The notes beneath the pieces are model-generated. The model had not been told where the DNA came from. It was given only the letters and a program-made list of their open reading frames with translations, and made no database searches. A stretch of DNA of 64,000 nt, from the NCBI RefSeq assembly GCF_014699035.1, contig NZ_JACXAA010000002.1:1-64000 (forward strand), in the 5' to 3' direction. A program made the translations under genes and the position numbers. Positions 27,901-38,159 of this stretch are shown here, one piece after another (position 1 is the first letter of the stretch; the number at the start of each line of letters is the position of its first letter). The DNA comes from Spirosoma validum. GTDB taxonomy: Bacteria > Bacteroidota > Bacteroidia > Cytophagales > Spirosomataceae.

Positions 27901-28191
27901 GTAAGCTTACGTCTGAATAGTAGACAACCTCTGTGTCGTTGCACTACGTTGCCGCAAACAATAAAGGGGATGGTTAGCTTGCTCTACTGAATGATCTACA
28001 CGTTTCAGCAGAAATCATTTCCAGACTGATACGTATCATTAACGTAACAACTGATGAGTGCCTAAAATAAGCGCTTAGGCTGATCGTCAGGTTGACCGAA
28101 CATCGGCCGCTGGAATGCGTTGTATATTTTAAGCTTCTTAGTCGATCGAATCGCTGATCGTGAAAGTATGTTGATTTAAACACAGACACCC
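27901..28191. other. Intergenic, no feature seen
   Basis: 291 bp between divergent genes. No gene or clear hairpin. A TATATTTT box at about 28125 could be a weak promoter element for the rightward gene but does not match the consensus fully. Confidence 0.4.
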
Positions 28192-28611
28192 ATGAAAACG
28201 CTAATTTATCTCCTGCTTTTTGTGACATCTGCAACATTCAGTCAATCAGATGAACTGTTTAAGAAAGGAAATACTGCTTACGTCGAATCGTCCTCGAAAA
28301 ATGAAAATGTTCAGGAAACGGCAAACGCTTTTGTTGAGAATCTACGCGAATGGGGTTACTGGAAACTGGTTTCTGATAGTCAATCGGCTGACTTCATTAT
28401 AAAATTAGATGTCGAAGCGAGTAAGGGAATAACGGCAACTTCCTGGGGTGGCACATCCATTGCTTCTGCAGCTAAATTTTACGACAAAAATAATACAGTG
28501 CTCTGGGAGTCTGATACGTATCGAGTTAGCCCTAATGGTACGAATGGATTTAACGCAAAAAAAGCTTCTGCCAGAAAGCTGGTCAAAGCGATAGAGAAGA
28601 AGTTCAAGTAG
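28192..28611 (+). CDS. Small secreted hypothetical protein
   Basis: 139 aa with a signal peptide (MKTLIYLLLFVTSATFSQ). The mature part has TANAFVENLREWGYWKLV and SADFIIKLDVEASKG, then VLWESDTYR and a Lys-rich tail. The pattern resembles small periplasmic proteins built on a two-helix, strand-rich fold, but I do not recognise a family. Confidence 0.8.
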   Translation: MKTLIYLLLFVTSATFSQSDELFKKGNTAYVESSSKNENVQETANAFVENLREWGYWKLVSDSQSADFIIKLDVEASKGITATSWGGTSIASAAKFYDKNNTVLWESDTYRVSPNGTNGFNAKKASARKLVKAIEKKFK

Positions 28612-28633
28612 ACAGTCTCAACTACGCCTGTTG

Positions 28634-29683
28634 TTACTTTTGCGCCCAAATCAATCCATAGTCCATTTGCGTCGCTATTTCTTCCGAAGCAGGTGTAAGT
28701 CCGGCTTCCGAAAACCAGCTCCTGTACTCGGCACGGCTGTAACAACGACCTTTGGTTCCCCAAAACAGCTGGGCTGAATAGTCGGTAACGGCTAGTGGAC
28801 CATCCAACGTATCGTTCAGAAAGGCGTCGTGTACCCACAACTCGCCACCAGAACGTAGCGCTTGGGCGAAGCGGTTCGCCAGGAGTTGACAGGTTGGTAC
28901 TGGCCAATCGTGAAAGAGGCTGGCGGCTAGCAGAATATCCGTTTCCGGGAGATCATCCGTCAGCATATCGCCCGGTAAGAACGTAACGCGCGCTTTTACC
29001 CCTTCAGCGCCCGGACGACCATTCTGCGCAAATTCATCCAGGAGTTCTTTGGCTACGTTCAGTACTACGGGTCGGTCGAACAGCGTTGCCGTTGAGGTTG
29101 GATTGGCGAGCAGCCATTCGTAAGTGTAATAGCCAGTACCACCCGCTACGTCGAGCAAGTGGCCTTCGCGTTTCGTTATGTTCGCAGCGACGATAGGAGA
29201 TAGGTGAAGGGCGCGTCCGGCTAATCCCAGCGTAAATTTGCGAGATAACTTAGGGTCATCCATCGGCGAGGGTTCTTCCCCTTCTTTTACGAATGAAATG
29301 CCTTGTGGAGTGTCTAATGGGCCATCATTCTTGAGTCGGACGGCCATTTCAAAAGCACCCGGATCATCTTTTTCCAATTCAACATAACCTGCCAGACTGG
29401 GGTTATGGGATTTTGTGATGTACCACCCCAATTCAGTAATTGACAATAGTCCATTTTCGTCGTAGTCGAGCAAATTCATCGCGCATAACGCTGGGAAAAG
29501 CACCATGGCTGGCCGTTCTCTCAAACGGAGTCTGCTGCTCAATTCTGCCATTGGAAGTGGGCCTTTGCTTAACTCGTCGAATACGTGTAAGTGATGAACG
29601 GCGGCAATCAATAAACGTGAGCCAAACATAGCTCGTAAATGGCGGGTGATCGGGGCAGGATCTGGTTGAGTCAAAGTAGGCAT
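28634..29683 (-). CDS. SAM-dependent O-methyltransferase (family 2)
   Basis: 349 aa. An N-terminal dimerisation part (1-110, ELSSRLRLRERPAM) precedes a Rossmann SAM-binding domain: motif I LLDVAGGTGYYTY, followed by ATLFDRPVVLNVA, and PGDMLTDDLPETDILLAASLFHDW with the catalytic His-Asp pair. This plan matches plant-type and bacterial O-methyltransferases such as hydroxyindole and carminomycin methyltransferases. The substrate is unknown. It stands alone, convergent with the preceding gene 22 bp away. Confidence 0.88.
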   Translation of the reverse strand: MPTLTQPDPAPITRHLRAMFGSRLLIAAVHHLHVFDELSKGPLPMAELSSRLRLRERPAMVLFPALCAMNLLDYDENGLLSITELGWYITKSHNPSLAGYVELEKDDPGAFEMAVRLKNDGPLDTPQGISFVKEGEEPSPMDDPKLSRKFTLGLAGRALHLSPIVAANITKREGHLLDVAGGTGYYTYEWLLANPTSTATLFDRPVVLNVAKELLDEFAQNGRPGAEGVKARVTFLPGDMLTDDLPETDILLAASLFHDWPVPTCQLLANRFAQALRSGGELWVHDAFLNDTLDGPLAVTDYSAQLFWGTKGRCYSRAEYRSWFSEAGLTPASEEIATQMDYGLIWAQK

Positions 29684-29863
29684 TGGAGCAATTGGTTACG
29701 TAAGCAAATAGTATATCCTCAGGACAGTCAAAGATAGCCGCTTGTTGCGGGTGACTAAGCAGAGTATATCATTTTGATAGTTAGTGATTAAAAAGTACAA
29801 AAAAATACTTGATTGTTATAATAAAGTGATATACCTTGACCGTCAAATAAACATTTTACGGCC

Positions 29864-30343
29864 ATGAAAAACTTACTTTTAGTAATTCTGCTTCTGCTAA
29901 GTGCCGTTTCGCGTAGTCTGGCTCAGGCCGACAACGATGCTATCAAGCGTGTGTTACGTAGTGAAACCGAAGGTTTTTTTAAGCGTGATAAAGCCGAGTG
30001 GGCAAACGCCTGGGCGCATACGCCCTATGTTAATTTTGCGGCCAACCTTTATGGTGGCGATTTTAGGCTGATTCAGGGCTGGTCTGATCTGGAAAAACAG
30101 TTTGCCAGTCAGTTTAAGAGTTCGAAAGTGTCTGATAAAGTTACCGTCCAGAATGCAAACTATACCATTCACCAGAATGGCAATATGGCGTTTGTTACGT
30201 ACGATCAGACACTCGTGGATAGTCACGGTAAGACAACCTCGAAAGAAACGAGGGTCGTAGAAAAGTTGAATGGACAGTGGAAAATTATTAACGTCATTGC
30301 GCTAACCAACCTGAAGAATTTCGGACTAGCGCAGAGTAAATAG
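29864..30343 (+). CDS. NTF2-like (DUF4440/SnoaL-type) secreted protein
   Basis: 159 aa. Signal peptide MKNLLLVILLLLSAVSRSLA. The body is the cone-shaped NTF2 fold: AIKRVLRSETEGFFKRDKAEWANAWAH (residues about 25-51) then GWSDLEKQFA, FVTYDQTLVDSHGK and VVEKLNGQWKIINV. The family includes isomerases, cyclases and binding proteins, so no reaction can be given. It is convergent with trxA and shares the terminator at 30413-30453. Confidence 0.85.
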   Translation: MKNLLLVILLLLSAVSRSLAQADNDAIKRVLRSETEGFFKRDKAEWANAWAHTPYVNFAANLYGGDFRLIQGWSDLEKQFASQFKSSKVSDKVTVQNANYTIHQNGNMAFVTYDQTLVDSHGKTTSKETRVVEKLNGQWKIINVIALTNLKNFGLAQSK

Positions 30344-30412
30344 CGAAGCTTGAGATTGTCGATTAGAGATAATTGATTTGTGTAAGATTAATTAGTAGTC
30401 GTCATAAACAGA

Positions 30413-30453
30413 TACAGAAATGGGCTGGATTCTTCATCCAGCCCATTTCTGTA
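30413..30453. terminator. Bidirectional terminator
   Basis: An 18-bp perfect stem (30413-30430 with 30436-30453) with a 5-nt loop between convergent genes (NTF2-like and thioredoxin). Confidence 0.8.
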
Positions 30454-30485
30454 CAAACTCGTTTTTATAAAGCGTCAGTTATTCT

Positions 30486-30791
30486 TTATGCGCTGAATTG
30501 CTTCACTAATCCCTCCAGGGTATGTAGTGGCTGAACACCTGACTGCCGCCAGACAATCTTCCCATCTTTAAACAGAATCATTGTCGGAATGCTTCGAATC
30601 TGATATTGCTGGGCAGCAGACTGCGCTTTATCGACGTCAATTTTGATAACCCGCACTTTATCACCTGCCCGATCGGTGAGCTGCTTCAAAATGGGCGCCT
30701 GCTGTTTACAGGGACCGCACCAATCAGCATAGAAATCGACCAGCACAGGCTTATCGCCATAAATCAGGTCTTTGAATGATTGCTTGTTCAT
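30486..30791 (-). CDS. trxA: Thioredoxin
   Basis: 101 aa, one thioredoxin fold without signal peptide, so cytoplasmic. The active site is WCGPC in DFYADWCGPCKQQAP, and the cis-Pro is in IRSIPTMILFKDGK. It reduces disulfides, including in ribonucleotide reductase, whose large subunit is at 21142-23622. It lies 107 bp downstream of ribBA's end on the opposite side of a spacer, same strand. Confidence 0.95.
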   Translation of the reverse strand: MNKQSFKDLIYGDKPVLVDFYADWCGPCKQQAPILKQLTDRAGDKVRVIKIDVDKAQSAAQQYQIRSIPTMILFKDGKIVWRQSGVQPLHTLEGLVKQFSA

Positions 30792-30898
30792 TTTCTTGTG
30801 GTTTTACAGTTGTCGGATTCCGTTTTTCAGTAAATCGACGTACTGATAATACGTGTCGGCCAACCAAAAACGGTATATTGAAAAACCGCAAACAGTCG

Positions 30899-32191
30899 CT
30901 ATTGTTCTTCGTTAACCGGCTCGTTCATAATGGTGTGGCCCATTTTGTCGCGCTTGGTACGTAGGTACGTTTCGTTGTGTGGATTCGATGGAATTTCGAC
31001 CGGTATGGTGTCGATAATTTCCAGACCGTAGCCCATCAGACCCGCCCGTTTTTTGGGATTATTCGAGATAAGTCGAAGTTTCCGTATGCCCAGGTCACGC
31101 AGAATCTGGGCACCAACGCCATAATCACGGGCGTCCATCGGCAAGCCTAGCTCAAGGTTTGCTTCGACGGTATCCCGGCCCATTTCCTGAAGTTTATACG
31201 CTTTTAGCTTGTTCATTAAACCAATGCCCCGGCCTTCCTGAAACATGTAAACAATAGCGCCTTTTCCTTCTTTTTCGACCATTTGCATGGCTGCATGAAG
31301 CTGAGGACCACAGTCGCAGCGGCAGGAGCCGAAAATATCGCCCGTAACGCAGGAGGAATGGACACGTACCAATACGGGTTCATTGGGTTCCCAGGTACCT
31401 TTTACGAGCGCCAGATGCGTATCGCCCGTGTTGCTTTGTTTATAGGCAATCAAGTCGAAGTGTCCCCATTCAGTCGGCATGTCTACGCCAATTTCACGAC
31501 GGATCAGGGTTTCAGTACGTAATCGGTATGCGATCAGATCCTGAATACTAACGAGTTTCATGCCGAAGCGATCGGCCATTACGCGTAACTCAGGTAGCCG
31601 GGCCATCGTGCCATCTTCATTCAACACCTCAATCAGCACACCCGCTGGTGCCAGTCCAGCCATGCGAGCCAGATCGACAGCCGCTTCCGTGTGACCCGCC
31701 CGGCGAATGACACCACCTTCAACGGACCGTAACGGGAAAATATGTCCAGGGCGCCCCAAGTCCTCTGGATTAATAGCTGGATCGACTAAAGCCCGAATGG
31801 TATTCGAGCGGTCAGAGGCTGAAATACCGGTGGTGCAACCATGCCCCAATAAATCGACGGATACCGTAAACGGGGTCGTGTGGACTGACGTATTGCTCGT
31901 CACCATCATATCTAAACCCAGTTCGTCGCACCGTTCCTGCGTGAGTGGAGCGCACATCAGACCACGGGCTTCACGGATCATGAAATTGACCATTTCGGGG
32001 GTGATCATTTCTGCTGCGCAGATCATGTCACCTTCGTTTTCGCGATCTTCATCATCGACAACAATCACGATTTTACCGGCTTTGATATCGGCGACGGCTT
32101 CTTCAATGCTGTCCAGTCGAATAGGTGCTGATTCTGAGTGATCTGAAGGAGCCTGGCTCTTAGATTCCGTATAATTACTATTGTGACTCAT
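30899..32191 (-). CDS. ribBA: Bifunctional riboflavin biosynthesis protein RibBA
   Basis: 430 aa. The N-terminal DHBP synthase (about 25-225) has [26 protein letters not shown] and [17 protein letters not shown]. The C-terminal GTP cyclohydrolase II (about 230-430) has the zinc-binding Cys cluster [10 protein letters not shown] and the catalytic FQEGRGIGL region. It makes both starting compounds of riboflavin from ribulose 5-phosphate and GTP. The 5' region (32192-32328) shows no FMN riboswitch by eye. A TATCTTTA box on the minus strand at 32302-32309 could be its promoter. Confidence 0.96.
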   Translation of the reverse strand: MSHNSNYTESKSQAPSDHSESAPIRLDSIEEAVADIKAGKIVIVVDDEDRENEGDMICAAEMITPEMVNFMIREARGLMCAPLTQERCDELGLDMMVTSNTSVHTTPFTVSVDLLGHGCTTGISASDRSNTIRALVDPAINPEDLGRPGHIFPLRSVEGGVIRRAGHTEAAVDLARMAGLAPAGVLIEVLNEDGTMARLPELRVMADRFGMKLVSIQDLIAYRLRTETLIRREIGVDMPTEWGHFDLIAYKQSNTGDTHLALVKGTWEPNEPVLVRVHSSCVTGDIFGSCRCDCGPQLHAAMQMVEKEGKGAIVYMFQEGRGIGLMNKLKAYKLQEMGRDTVEANLELGLPMDARDYGVGAQILRDLGIRKLRLISNNPKKRAGLMGYGLEIIDTIPVEIPSNPHNETYLRTKRDKMGHTIMNEPVNEEQ

Positions 32192-32193
32192 TA

Positions 32194-32226
32194 TTTGGTT
32201 GATGCGTGTCGGCGGAACTATCTTTG
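32194..32226 (+). promoter_or_regulatory. Possible promoter, T9SS cargo gene 1
   Basis: TTTG (32194-32197), 21 bp, TATCTTTG (32219-32226), fitting the Bacteroidota consensus on the plus strand. It lies just upstream of ribBA on the other strand, so the two genes may share a divergent control region. Confidence 0.45.
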
Positions 32227-32328
32227 AAGTCCAGTAGACTAGTTTTATAGAGACCTGGTTTGGTTAGGTTTCTTCGTGTTTGACCTGAAAACTGATTTTA
32301 ATAAAGATACGTTTCGCCTGATGCGAAA

Positions 32329-34410
32329 ATGTCCACTAAGTCGTTCTTTGGAAAGACTAAGCCTCTGATTATACGGATGATGAATTGTTTACCTCTTGTG
32401 CATTTTATGCGTTTGTGGCTGGTAGGTAGTAGGGTGAAAGCTGAGAGACCAATACTACAATTCTTTATTGTGGTGCTCTTTATTTTTGCACAGGCCATTT
32501 CCTCAATAGCCCAAACAATAGACCCTACCAACAACTATTGCGTTAATCCCCAGGGCGCAGCTGAAGGAGGATTTACACTAGATAAAACACGGATTTGTCC
32601 CGGAGATAGAATACGCGTTACAGCATTTAAGTCAGGCTTAACAAGTATTTCCTATATAGCTGATTACAAGGGAAACGGTATTCCTACTGGCGACTTACAG
32701 CTACAAGGGATTTTTACGTACAACACGCCCGGTACGTATACAATTCTGCAAAAGGGTACATTAAATGGGACGTTAGCCGTAAAATGCCAGACGATCACGG
32801 TGCTCCCACAGGACCCTGTTCAATTCACAGCCAAATCGTGTACAGGCAGACAGGTGACCGTACAGGTAAATGCTGCTACGTTAGGGCAGTATGATACCTA
32901 CATTTTAAACTGGGGCGATGGCACGCTTCCGGTAGAGATGAGCCGAGCGCAATTAGAGGCTAATCCACAACATACTTATGCTAACGGGGCGGCAAACACA
33001 CAAATCATAACGATTGACGGTATATACGGTTCGCTTAACATCCCTCTATGTAGTTCATCGAGCCAACAGGCAGTTGCCCTGGCTTCGGAGATAAGCCAGC
33101 CGCTTATACAGGCCTTAAACGCTGTTGATAACGGGACCATTACGCTTCAGTATCAGGTCGGTGCGGCTTCGCCGGTACAGCTTTATCAGAAAGTGAATGG
33201 TACCTATGTGAGCACAGGCCAACGGACGGTTGGTCCTGCTACGTTTACGGTTAAAGCAGATGCCAGGCAGGTACAGTGTTTTAAAGTTGTATCGCAGGAC
33301 GTTTGCGGGAGTACGACGATCGAATCCAGTGAAGTATGCAGCCTTGTACTGGATGCCAAAGCGACCAACAAGAAAAATACGCTTACCTGGCAACCGTATG
33401 CCGGAGTCGGAGCTGATACGTTGTTTAAGCAGTATCAGCTTACAAAAAATGATGCTCCATTAGGAACTGCTTTAACGAACAGAAGTGCCGCTACGTCTAC
33501 AGACTCCAGCGTGACCTGTGGAACGCAGTATTGCTACCGGATCGTGGCTACGTTGTCTGGTAAAGCCACGCAAACCATTGTTACGTCAGCACCGTCCTGC
33601 GTAACAGGCATTAATGGCACTGTGCCCGATAAGATTGGCGATATTGTTGTGTCGGTCGATAGCAATCATCCGAGTTTAACGGCAAACCTACCCACTACGG
33701 GCGTACCCGCCAATTATACACTTGTCGTTAGCCGTGCCGACGGTGCTTCCGGAACGTTTACTCCGCTCACCACATTGGTGGGCAAAAATACGTATACGGA
33801 TAATGCTGTAAATGCTTCCGATAAATCATACTGTTACAAAGTCGAATACCAGGGTGGCTGTGGACTGGGCCTGCCTGCATCAAACCCCGTTTGCTCCATC
33901 CATTTGACATCGTCTTCAATTCGATCGATGGACTGGAACGGGGAATCGCCTTTCGCGCCGGGTTCACCAGCCAGTTATGCCATCGAATTGGTCGATTCAC
34001 TGACCCGTACTGAAAAAAACGTTGGTATTACAACACATTATGACCGGAGCCCAACTGAGGTTGTGTATGTATACCGGGTCGTTGCCCGATCGGGTAATTA
34101 CACGAGTTATTCCAATTACCACATTTTTGAACGGGAAGATCGGTTTACGGTTCCTACGGCGTTTACACCCAACGGAGATAAGGTCAATGATGAGTTTTTA
34201 CCGAAAGGATTGTATGCCGAAACCTTCCTGATGAATATCTACAGTCGCTGGGGGGAAGTGCTATATAGCACTAACGACAAAACCAGGGGTTGGGATGGAC
34301 TGATTAATGGTCTGCCTGCCAGTGTCGGTCAGTACATGTATCGTATTGAAGTGGTTGATATCAGTAATCAGAAAATCATTCGCACGGGCGCCCTGGAATT
34401 AATTCGATAG
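32329..34410 (+). CDS. T9SS type B cargo protein with PKD-like and Fn3-like repeats (paralog 1)
   Basis: 693 aa from 32329; by comparison with paralog 2 the true start may be the ATG at 32407 (MRLWLVG), which also gives a normal signal peptide ending at SSIAQTI. The mature part opens with NNYCVNPQGA and GGFTLDKTRIC, then a PKD-like domain (YDTYILNWGDG, HTYANGAANTQ), then Fn3-like repeats (KNTLTWQPYAG, CGTQYCYRI, SYCYKVEYQGGCG). The C terminus is the type B sorting domain: VPTAFTPNGDKVNDEF, YSRWGEVLY, GWDGLINGLPA and VGQYMYRIEV. Such proteins are exported by the T9SS and bound to or released from the surface. The role is unknown; adhesion is inferred only. Confidence 0.9.
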   Translation: MSTKSFFGKTKPLIIRMMNCLPLVHFMRLWLVGSRVKAERPILQFFIVVLFIFAQAISSIAQTIDPTNNYCVNPQGAAEGGFTLDKTRICPGDRIRVTAFKSGLTSISYIADYKGNGIPTGDLQLQGIFTYNTPGTYTILQKGTLNGTLAVKCQTITVLPQDPVQFTAKSCTGRQVTVQVNAATLGQYDTYILNWGDGTLPVEMSRAQLEANPQHTYANGAANTQIITIDGIYGSLNIPLCSSSSQQAVALASEISQPLIQALNAVDNGTITLQYQVGAASPVQLYQKVNGTYVSTGQRTVGPATFTVKADARQVQCFKVVSQDVCGSTTIESSEVCSLVLDAKATNKKNTLTWQPYAGVGADTLFKQYQLTKNDAPLGTALTNRSAATSTDSSVTCGTQYCYRIVATLSGKATQTIVTSAPSCVTGINGTVPDKIGDIVVSVDSNHPSLTANLPTTGVPANYTLVVSRADGASGTFTPLTTLVGKNTYTDNAVNASDKSYCYKVEYQGGCGLGLPASNPVCSIHLTSSSIRSMDWNGESPFAPGSPASYAIELVDSLTRTEKNVGITTHYDRSPTEVVYVYRVVARSGNYTSYSNYHIFEREDRFTVPTAFTPNGDKVNDEFLPKGLYAETFLMNIYSRWGEVLYSTNDKTRGWDGLINGLPASVGQYMYRIEVVDISNQKIIRTGALELIR

Positions 34411-34553
34411 GGTAGCGAAACGTAGAGGTTCCCGGATGTCATTGGATAATTTCGTTTAAAATCATTCCAAGATTTCAAGCGAAAATGCCTGTTAATACGT
34501 TTTCAAAAGAAGGAACCATCCGATTCTGGAATCGATAAAAAATTTGACTTTCC

Positions 34554-36578
34554 GTGCGCGTTTTACGATTGTGGCTGACTAAGATTGGCGAGGAGATCGG
34601 TTTACCGATCTGTTGGCTGCTTCTTGTACTGCTTATCACCTGTTTACCTGTTCGTTATGTACTAGCCCAGGACCCCAATAACAATTATTGTGCAAATCCG
34701 CAGGGTGCTGAAACTGGTGGATTTACCTTAAACAAAACCAGAATATGTGTTGGCGGGGCCGTTACTATTGTTAGTGGTAGTGTCCCTACGAACCTGGCCA
34801 ACGTAGGATACGTGTCTCAATACAGTGGAAAAGGAATTCCATCTAACTTCGAAGCAGGGCCAAGCTTTACGTACACGAGACCTGGTTCTTATACCATATT
34901 ACAAGTCGGCAGTCGTAATAATTCTCGGGCTTTAGCCTGCCAGACTTTGACGGTTTTACCCCTCGATCCTATTTCTCTTACGGTTAAATCATGCTCTGGT
35001 AGAAAGGTTACGGTCGTTCCCGACATATCGACTTTAGGCCAGTATGATACGTATGTCATCAATTGGAATGACGGGAATATTCAGGAGGTAAATCGAGCGG
35101 GTATGGAAGCAAATCCGGAGCATACATACACGGATAATGGTGCCGATACTCGCACGGTGACTGTTGAAGGCGTTTATGGAACATCCGCTGATCCGATTTG
35201 CAAAACGCCCTTTACTCAAACCATCAAGTTATTACCTGTCGTTGCCCAGCCGGCTATTACGACGCTTAAAACCGTAAGCGATAATTCGATCAGTATTACG
35301 TATCAGGCCGGAGCCGGAGCAGTTGTGCAACTCCATCGGAAAATAAATGGGGTGTATACTGACACGGGGCTAAAAGAATCTGCTCCAGGGACGTTCAACG
35401 TTCAGACAGATGCTAAGCAAGTGCAATGTTTTCAGGTCGTTGCACAGGACGTTTGCAACAGTTCGGGGATACGATCGGATGAAGTCTGTAGCCTGGCACT
35501 GGATGCGAAGGCGGGTAACAAAAAGAATACGCTTAACTGGCAACCCTATGCTGGTACGACAGGACAGTTCCGGTCTTATCGTATTACACGGAATGGGGCA
35601 TCCATTGGCGGAACTATAACGAATCAAAATACAGCTACATACACAGACGACAATAGCATCGTTTGCGGCACTCAATATTGCTATAGCTTAGCCGCTACCG
35701 TTGCTGGTAGCGTTACCCAGACCGAAATTACATCGGCCTCCGTTTGCGTAACAGGTGTTAACGGCGACGTACCGGATAACCTGAATGATGTTGTTGTGAC
35801 TGTCGAAAATAACCGACCAAAACTGGTTGCTACGTTCCCCAATTCTTCTTCTGGTACATTGTCCAGCTACACGTTGGCAATTGGACGTTCAAATGGATCT
35901 TCGGGGGCATTTACACCAGTTGGTACGGTTCTGAATAACAATACGTTCGTTGACAATAATGTGAGTGCTTCGGCTGGTTCCTATTGCTATCAGATTACCT
36001 ATCAGGGCGTTTGCGGTCTGACGCTTCCCCCGTCTCAGCCGGTTTGTACAGTCTTTCTGAATTCAGAGACGAGAAACAGTATTGACTGGACCCGAGAGTC
36101 ACCCTTCACGCCCGACCCCGTAGCAGCGTATACACTTATTGTGACGGATTCGCTAAACGGTGCAACGCAACGAATTTCGATGGGCACAGGTACGCGCTAC
36201 GAGATCAATCCGAATGATGCGAACGCATCAACGTTTACGTATCAGATTATTGCTACGGCGGGAAGTAAAACCAGCTATTCGAACTTTGTTACGTTATACA
36301 GAGACTCTAAAATTTGGACTCCTGATGCCTTTACGCCTAATGGCGATCGGATAAACGATGAGTTTTTACCCAGAGGAATCGCTAATGACCGCTTTTTAAT
36401 GACTATTTATGGTCGCTGGGGCGAAATCGTGTACAGTACGACTGATAAAACGAAGGGTTGGAATGGACTGATTAATGGTGCACCGGCTAGCGTCGGCCAG
36501 TATATGTACCGAATTGAGATAGAAGATCCGGGGGGGCAGAAAACTGTTCGTACCGGCGCGGTGTTGTTACTACGATAA
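34554..36578 (+). CDS. T9SS type B cargo protein (paralog 2)
   Basis: 674 aa starting with GTG at 34554, a clear paralog of the preceding gene over its whole length (about half the positions identical by eye). It shares NNYCANPQGA, TRICVGG, SLTVKSCSGR, LGQYDTYVINWNDGN and the type B C-terminal domain (TPDAFTPNGDRINDEF, YGRWGEIVYS, GWNGLINGAPA). The signal peptide ends at RYVLAQDP. The 143-bp gap to paralog 1 has no terminator, so the pair may be one transcript. The duplication suggests selection for variation in surface-exposed proteins. Confidence 0.9.
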   Translation: MRVLRLWLTKIGEEIGLPICWLLLVLLITCLPVRYVLAQDPNNNYCANPQGAETGGFTLNKTRICVGGAVTIVSGSVPTNLANVGYVSQYSGKGIPSNFEAGPSFTYTRPGSYTILQVGSRNNSRALACQTLTVLPLDPISLTVKSCSGRKVTVVPDISTLGQYDTYVINWNDGNIQEVNRAGMEANPEHTYTDNGADTRTVTVEGVYGTSADPICKTPFTQTIKLLPVVAQPAITTLKTVSDNSISITYQAGAGAVVQLHRKINGVYTDTGLKESAPGTFNVQTDAKQVQCFQVVAQDVCNSSGIRSDEVCSLALDAKAGNKKNTLNWQPYAGTTGQFRSYRITRNGASIGGTITNQNTATYTDDNSIVCGTQYCYSLAATVAGSVTQTEITSASVCVTGVNGDVPDNLNDVVVTVENNRPKLVATFPNSSSGTLSSYTLAIGRSNGSSGAFTPVGTVLNNNTFVDNNVSASAGSYCYQITYQGVCGLTLPPSQPVCTVFLNSETRNSIDWTRESPFTPDPVAAYTLIVTDSLNGATQRISMGTGTRYEINPNDANASTFTYQIIATAGSKTSYSNFVTLYRDSKIWTPDAFTPNGDRINDEFLPRGIANDRFLMTIYGRWGEIVYSTTDKTKGWNGLINGAPASVGQYMYRIEIEDPGGQKTVRTGAVLLLR

Positions 36579-36631
36579 ACAATCGTAAGTGACTACTGCT
36601 TAGTATACCTACGACTTACAAACTCTTATTT

Positions 36632-36961
36632 ATGAATATGATGGACATGTTCGGGAAAATGAAGGAAGTTCAATCCCGAATGAAAGATGCACAGGAAACA
36701 CTTAGCACGGTTACCGAGACAGGTGAATCAGGGGCGGGTTTAGTAAAAGTGACGGTTAACGGCCTGAAGAACATACTGAAAATTGAAATTGACCCAGATT
36801 TGATTCGTCCAGACGACCGCGAAATGCTACAGGACCTTATCGTAGCCGCTACCAACAAGGCCATGAGCAATGTTGAGAGCAAAACGCGTGAACATCTGCG
36901 TCAGGCTACAGAAGGTTTACTGCCTAACATCCCTGGTTTAAATCTTGACGGGCTGATGTAG
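36632..36961 (+). CDS. ybaB: YbaB/EbfC family nucleoid-associated protein
   Basis: 109 aa. It starts MNMMDMFGKMKEVQSRMKDA and has VTVNGLKNILKIEIDPDLI and NKAMSNVESKTREHL, the core of the YbaB fold. Dimers bind DNA as a small nucleoid protein. Elsewhere it is often linked to recR and dnaX, but not here. Confidence 0.93.
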   Translation: MNMMDMFGKMKEVQSRMKDAQETLSTVTETGESGAGLVKVTVNGLKNILKIEIDPDLIRPDDREMLQDLIVAATNKAMSNVESKTREHLRQATEGLLPNIPGLNLDGLM

Positions 36962-36984
36962 TAAAAGAGTTTGTAAATTTGTGC

Positions 36985-37007
36985 CGAACCGCCGTAATGG
37001 GCGGTTC
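36985..37007. repeat. Short hairpin after ybaB
   Basis: A 9-bp stem (36985-36993 with 36999-37007), 5-nt loop, no T-run. It may be a weak terminator or stability element. Confidence 0.4.
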
Positions 37008-37031
37008 GTAGTTGACTTCACGTAGGATGGC

Positions 37032-38123
37032 GTGTCCTATGGTGAGGCTCAAACCGCCCGGCGGCCCGGTACAAACCAAGAATCACAAACCGAGTTGGAT
37101 ACCCTTGCCATAGTCATTCTCAATTATAACGGGCAACCGTTTTTAGCTAAATTCCTGCCTGCCGTACTTGCGAATGCGAATGGTCATCCGGTTTACGTAG
37201 CGGATAGCGCTTCTACAGATTCGTCGGTTTCCTTTATCCGAACTAATTTTCCTGACGTTCGCGTCATTGAACTTCCTCGTAATGAGGGCTATGCAGGTGG
37301 ATACAATCGGGCGCTCGACTTTATTCACACGCATTATGAGCGGCCAACGTATTACGTTCTGCCCAATTCTGATATCGAAGTGACGCCCGGCTGGCTTGCG
37401 CCCGTGCTAGCCTTGATGGATGCCAATCCACAGATAGCTGCTTGTCAGCCTAAAATCCGATCTTACAGCGAGCGTAACTTATTTGAGCATGCCGGTGCTG
37501 CGGGCGGCTTTGTCGATTGGTTGGGGTATATATTCTGCCGGGGACGGGTTTTCGCTACGTTCGAGACTGATCATGGGCAGTACGATGATAACCGCCCCGT
37601 ATTCTGGGCCACAGGTGCCTGTCTATTTGTGCGGTCAAAGGTTTTCCATCAGGTTGGTGGCTTTGATGCATCGTTTTTCGCCCATATGGAGGAAATCGAT
37701 TTATGCTGGCGCCTACAGCGAATCGGTTACGAAGTCTGGACGTGTGGCCAATCGACGGTTTTTCACGTTGGGGGCGGCACGCTTCACAAATCCAATCCGC
37801 ACAAAACATACCTGAATTACCGCAACAGCCTGTTCATGCTATATAAAAACTGGCCCGCTGATGGCTGGTTATGGCCCAAAATTCTGCTTAGGCTGATGTT
37901 AGACGGGGCGTCCTCAATTTTATTTATGCAATTAGGCGAGTGGAGCGACATCTGGGCAATTCTCAGGGCGCACTTTGCTTTCTACGGACATTTACCGACT
38001 CTCCACCGTCAGCGAAAACAACTTCAGAAACAACAAATAAAAGAGGTCAAACTGTACCCGCACAGCATCGTATGGCAATATTTTGCGAAAGGCAAAAAGA
38101 CGTTTGCTGAAATGATAAATTAA
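37032..38123 (+). CDS. Family 2 glycosyltransferase
   Basis: 363 aa, GTG start at 37032; the conserved region begins at residue about 25 (LAIVILNYNGQPFL). GT-A fold features: VYVADSASTDSSV, NEGYAGGYNRAL, then YVLPNSDIEV (the DxD-like metal site), and FWATGACLFVRSKVF with the segment FDASFFAHMEEIDLCWR. The closest known type is a rhamnosyltransferase-like WcaA/Rfb protein (GT2, UDP- or dTDP-sugar). No polysaccharide cluster is around it. Confidence 0.9.
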   Translation: MSYGEAQTARRPGTNQESQTELDTLAIVILNYNGQPFLAKFLPAVLANANGHPVYVADSASTDSSVSFIRTNFPDVRVIELPRNEGYAGGYNRALDFIHTHYERPTYYVLPNSDIEVTPGWLAPVLALMDANPQIAACQPKIRSYSERNLFEHAGAAGGFVDWLGYIFCRGRVFATFETDHGQYDDNRPVFWATGACLFVRSKVFHQVGGFDASFFAHMEEIDLCWRLQRIGYEVWTCGQSTVFHVGGGTLHKSNPHKTYLNYRNSLFMLYKNWPADGWLWPKILLRLMLDGASSILFMQLGEWSDIWAILRAHFAFYGHLPTLHRQRKQLQKQQIKEVKLYPHSIVWQYFAKGKKTFAEMIN

Positions 38124-38159
38124 TAATTATAACTGTTTTTAATACACTTACTCATCATC

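Noticed and set aside
30899..32328. FMN riboswitch upstream of ribBA
   Set aside because: The 137 bp upstream show no RFN-like conserved segments by eye.
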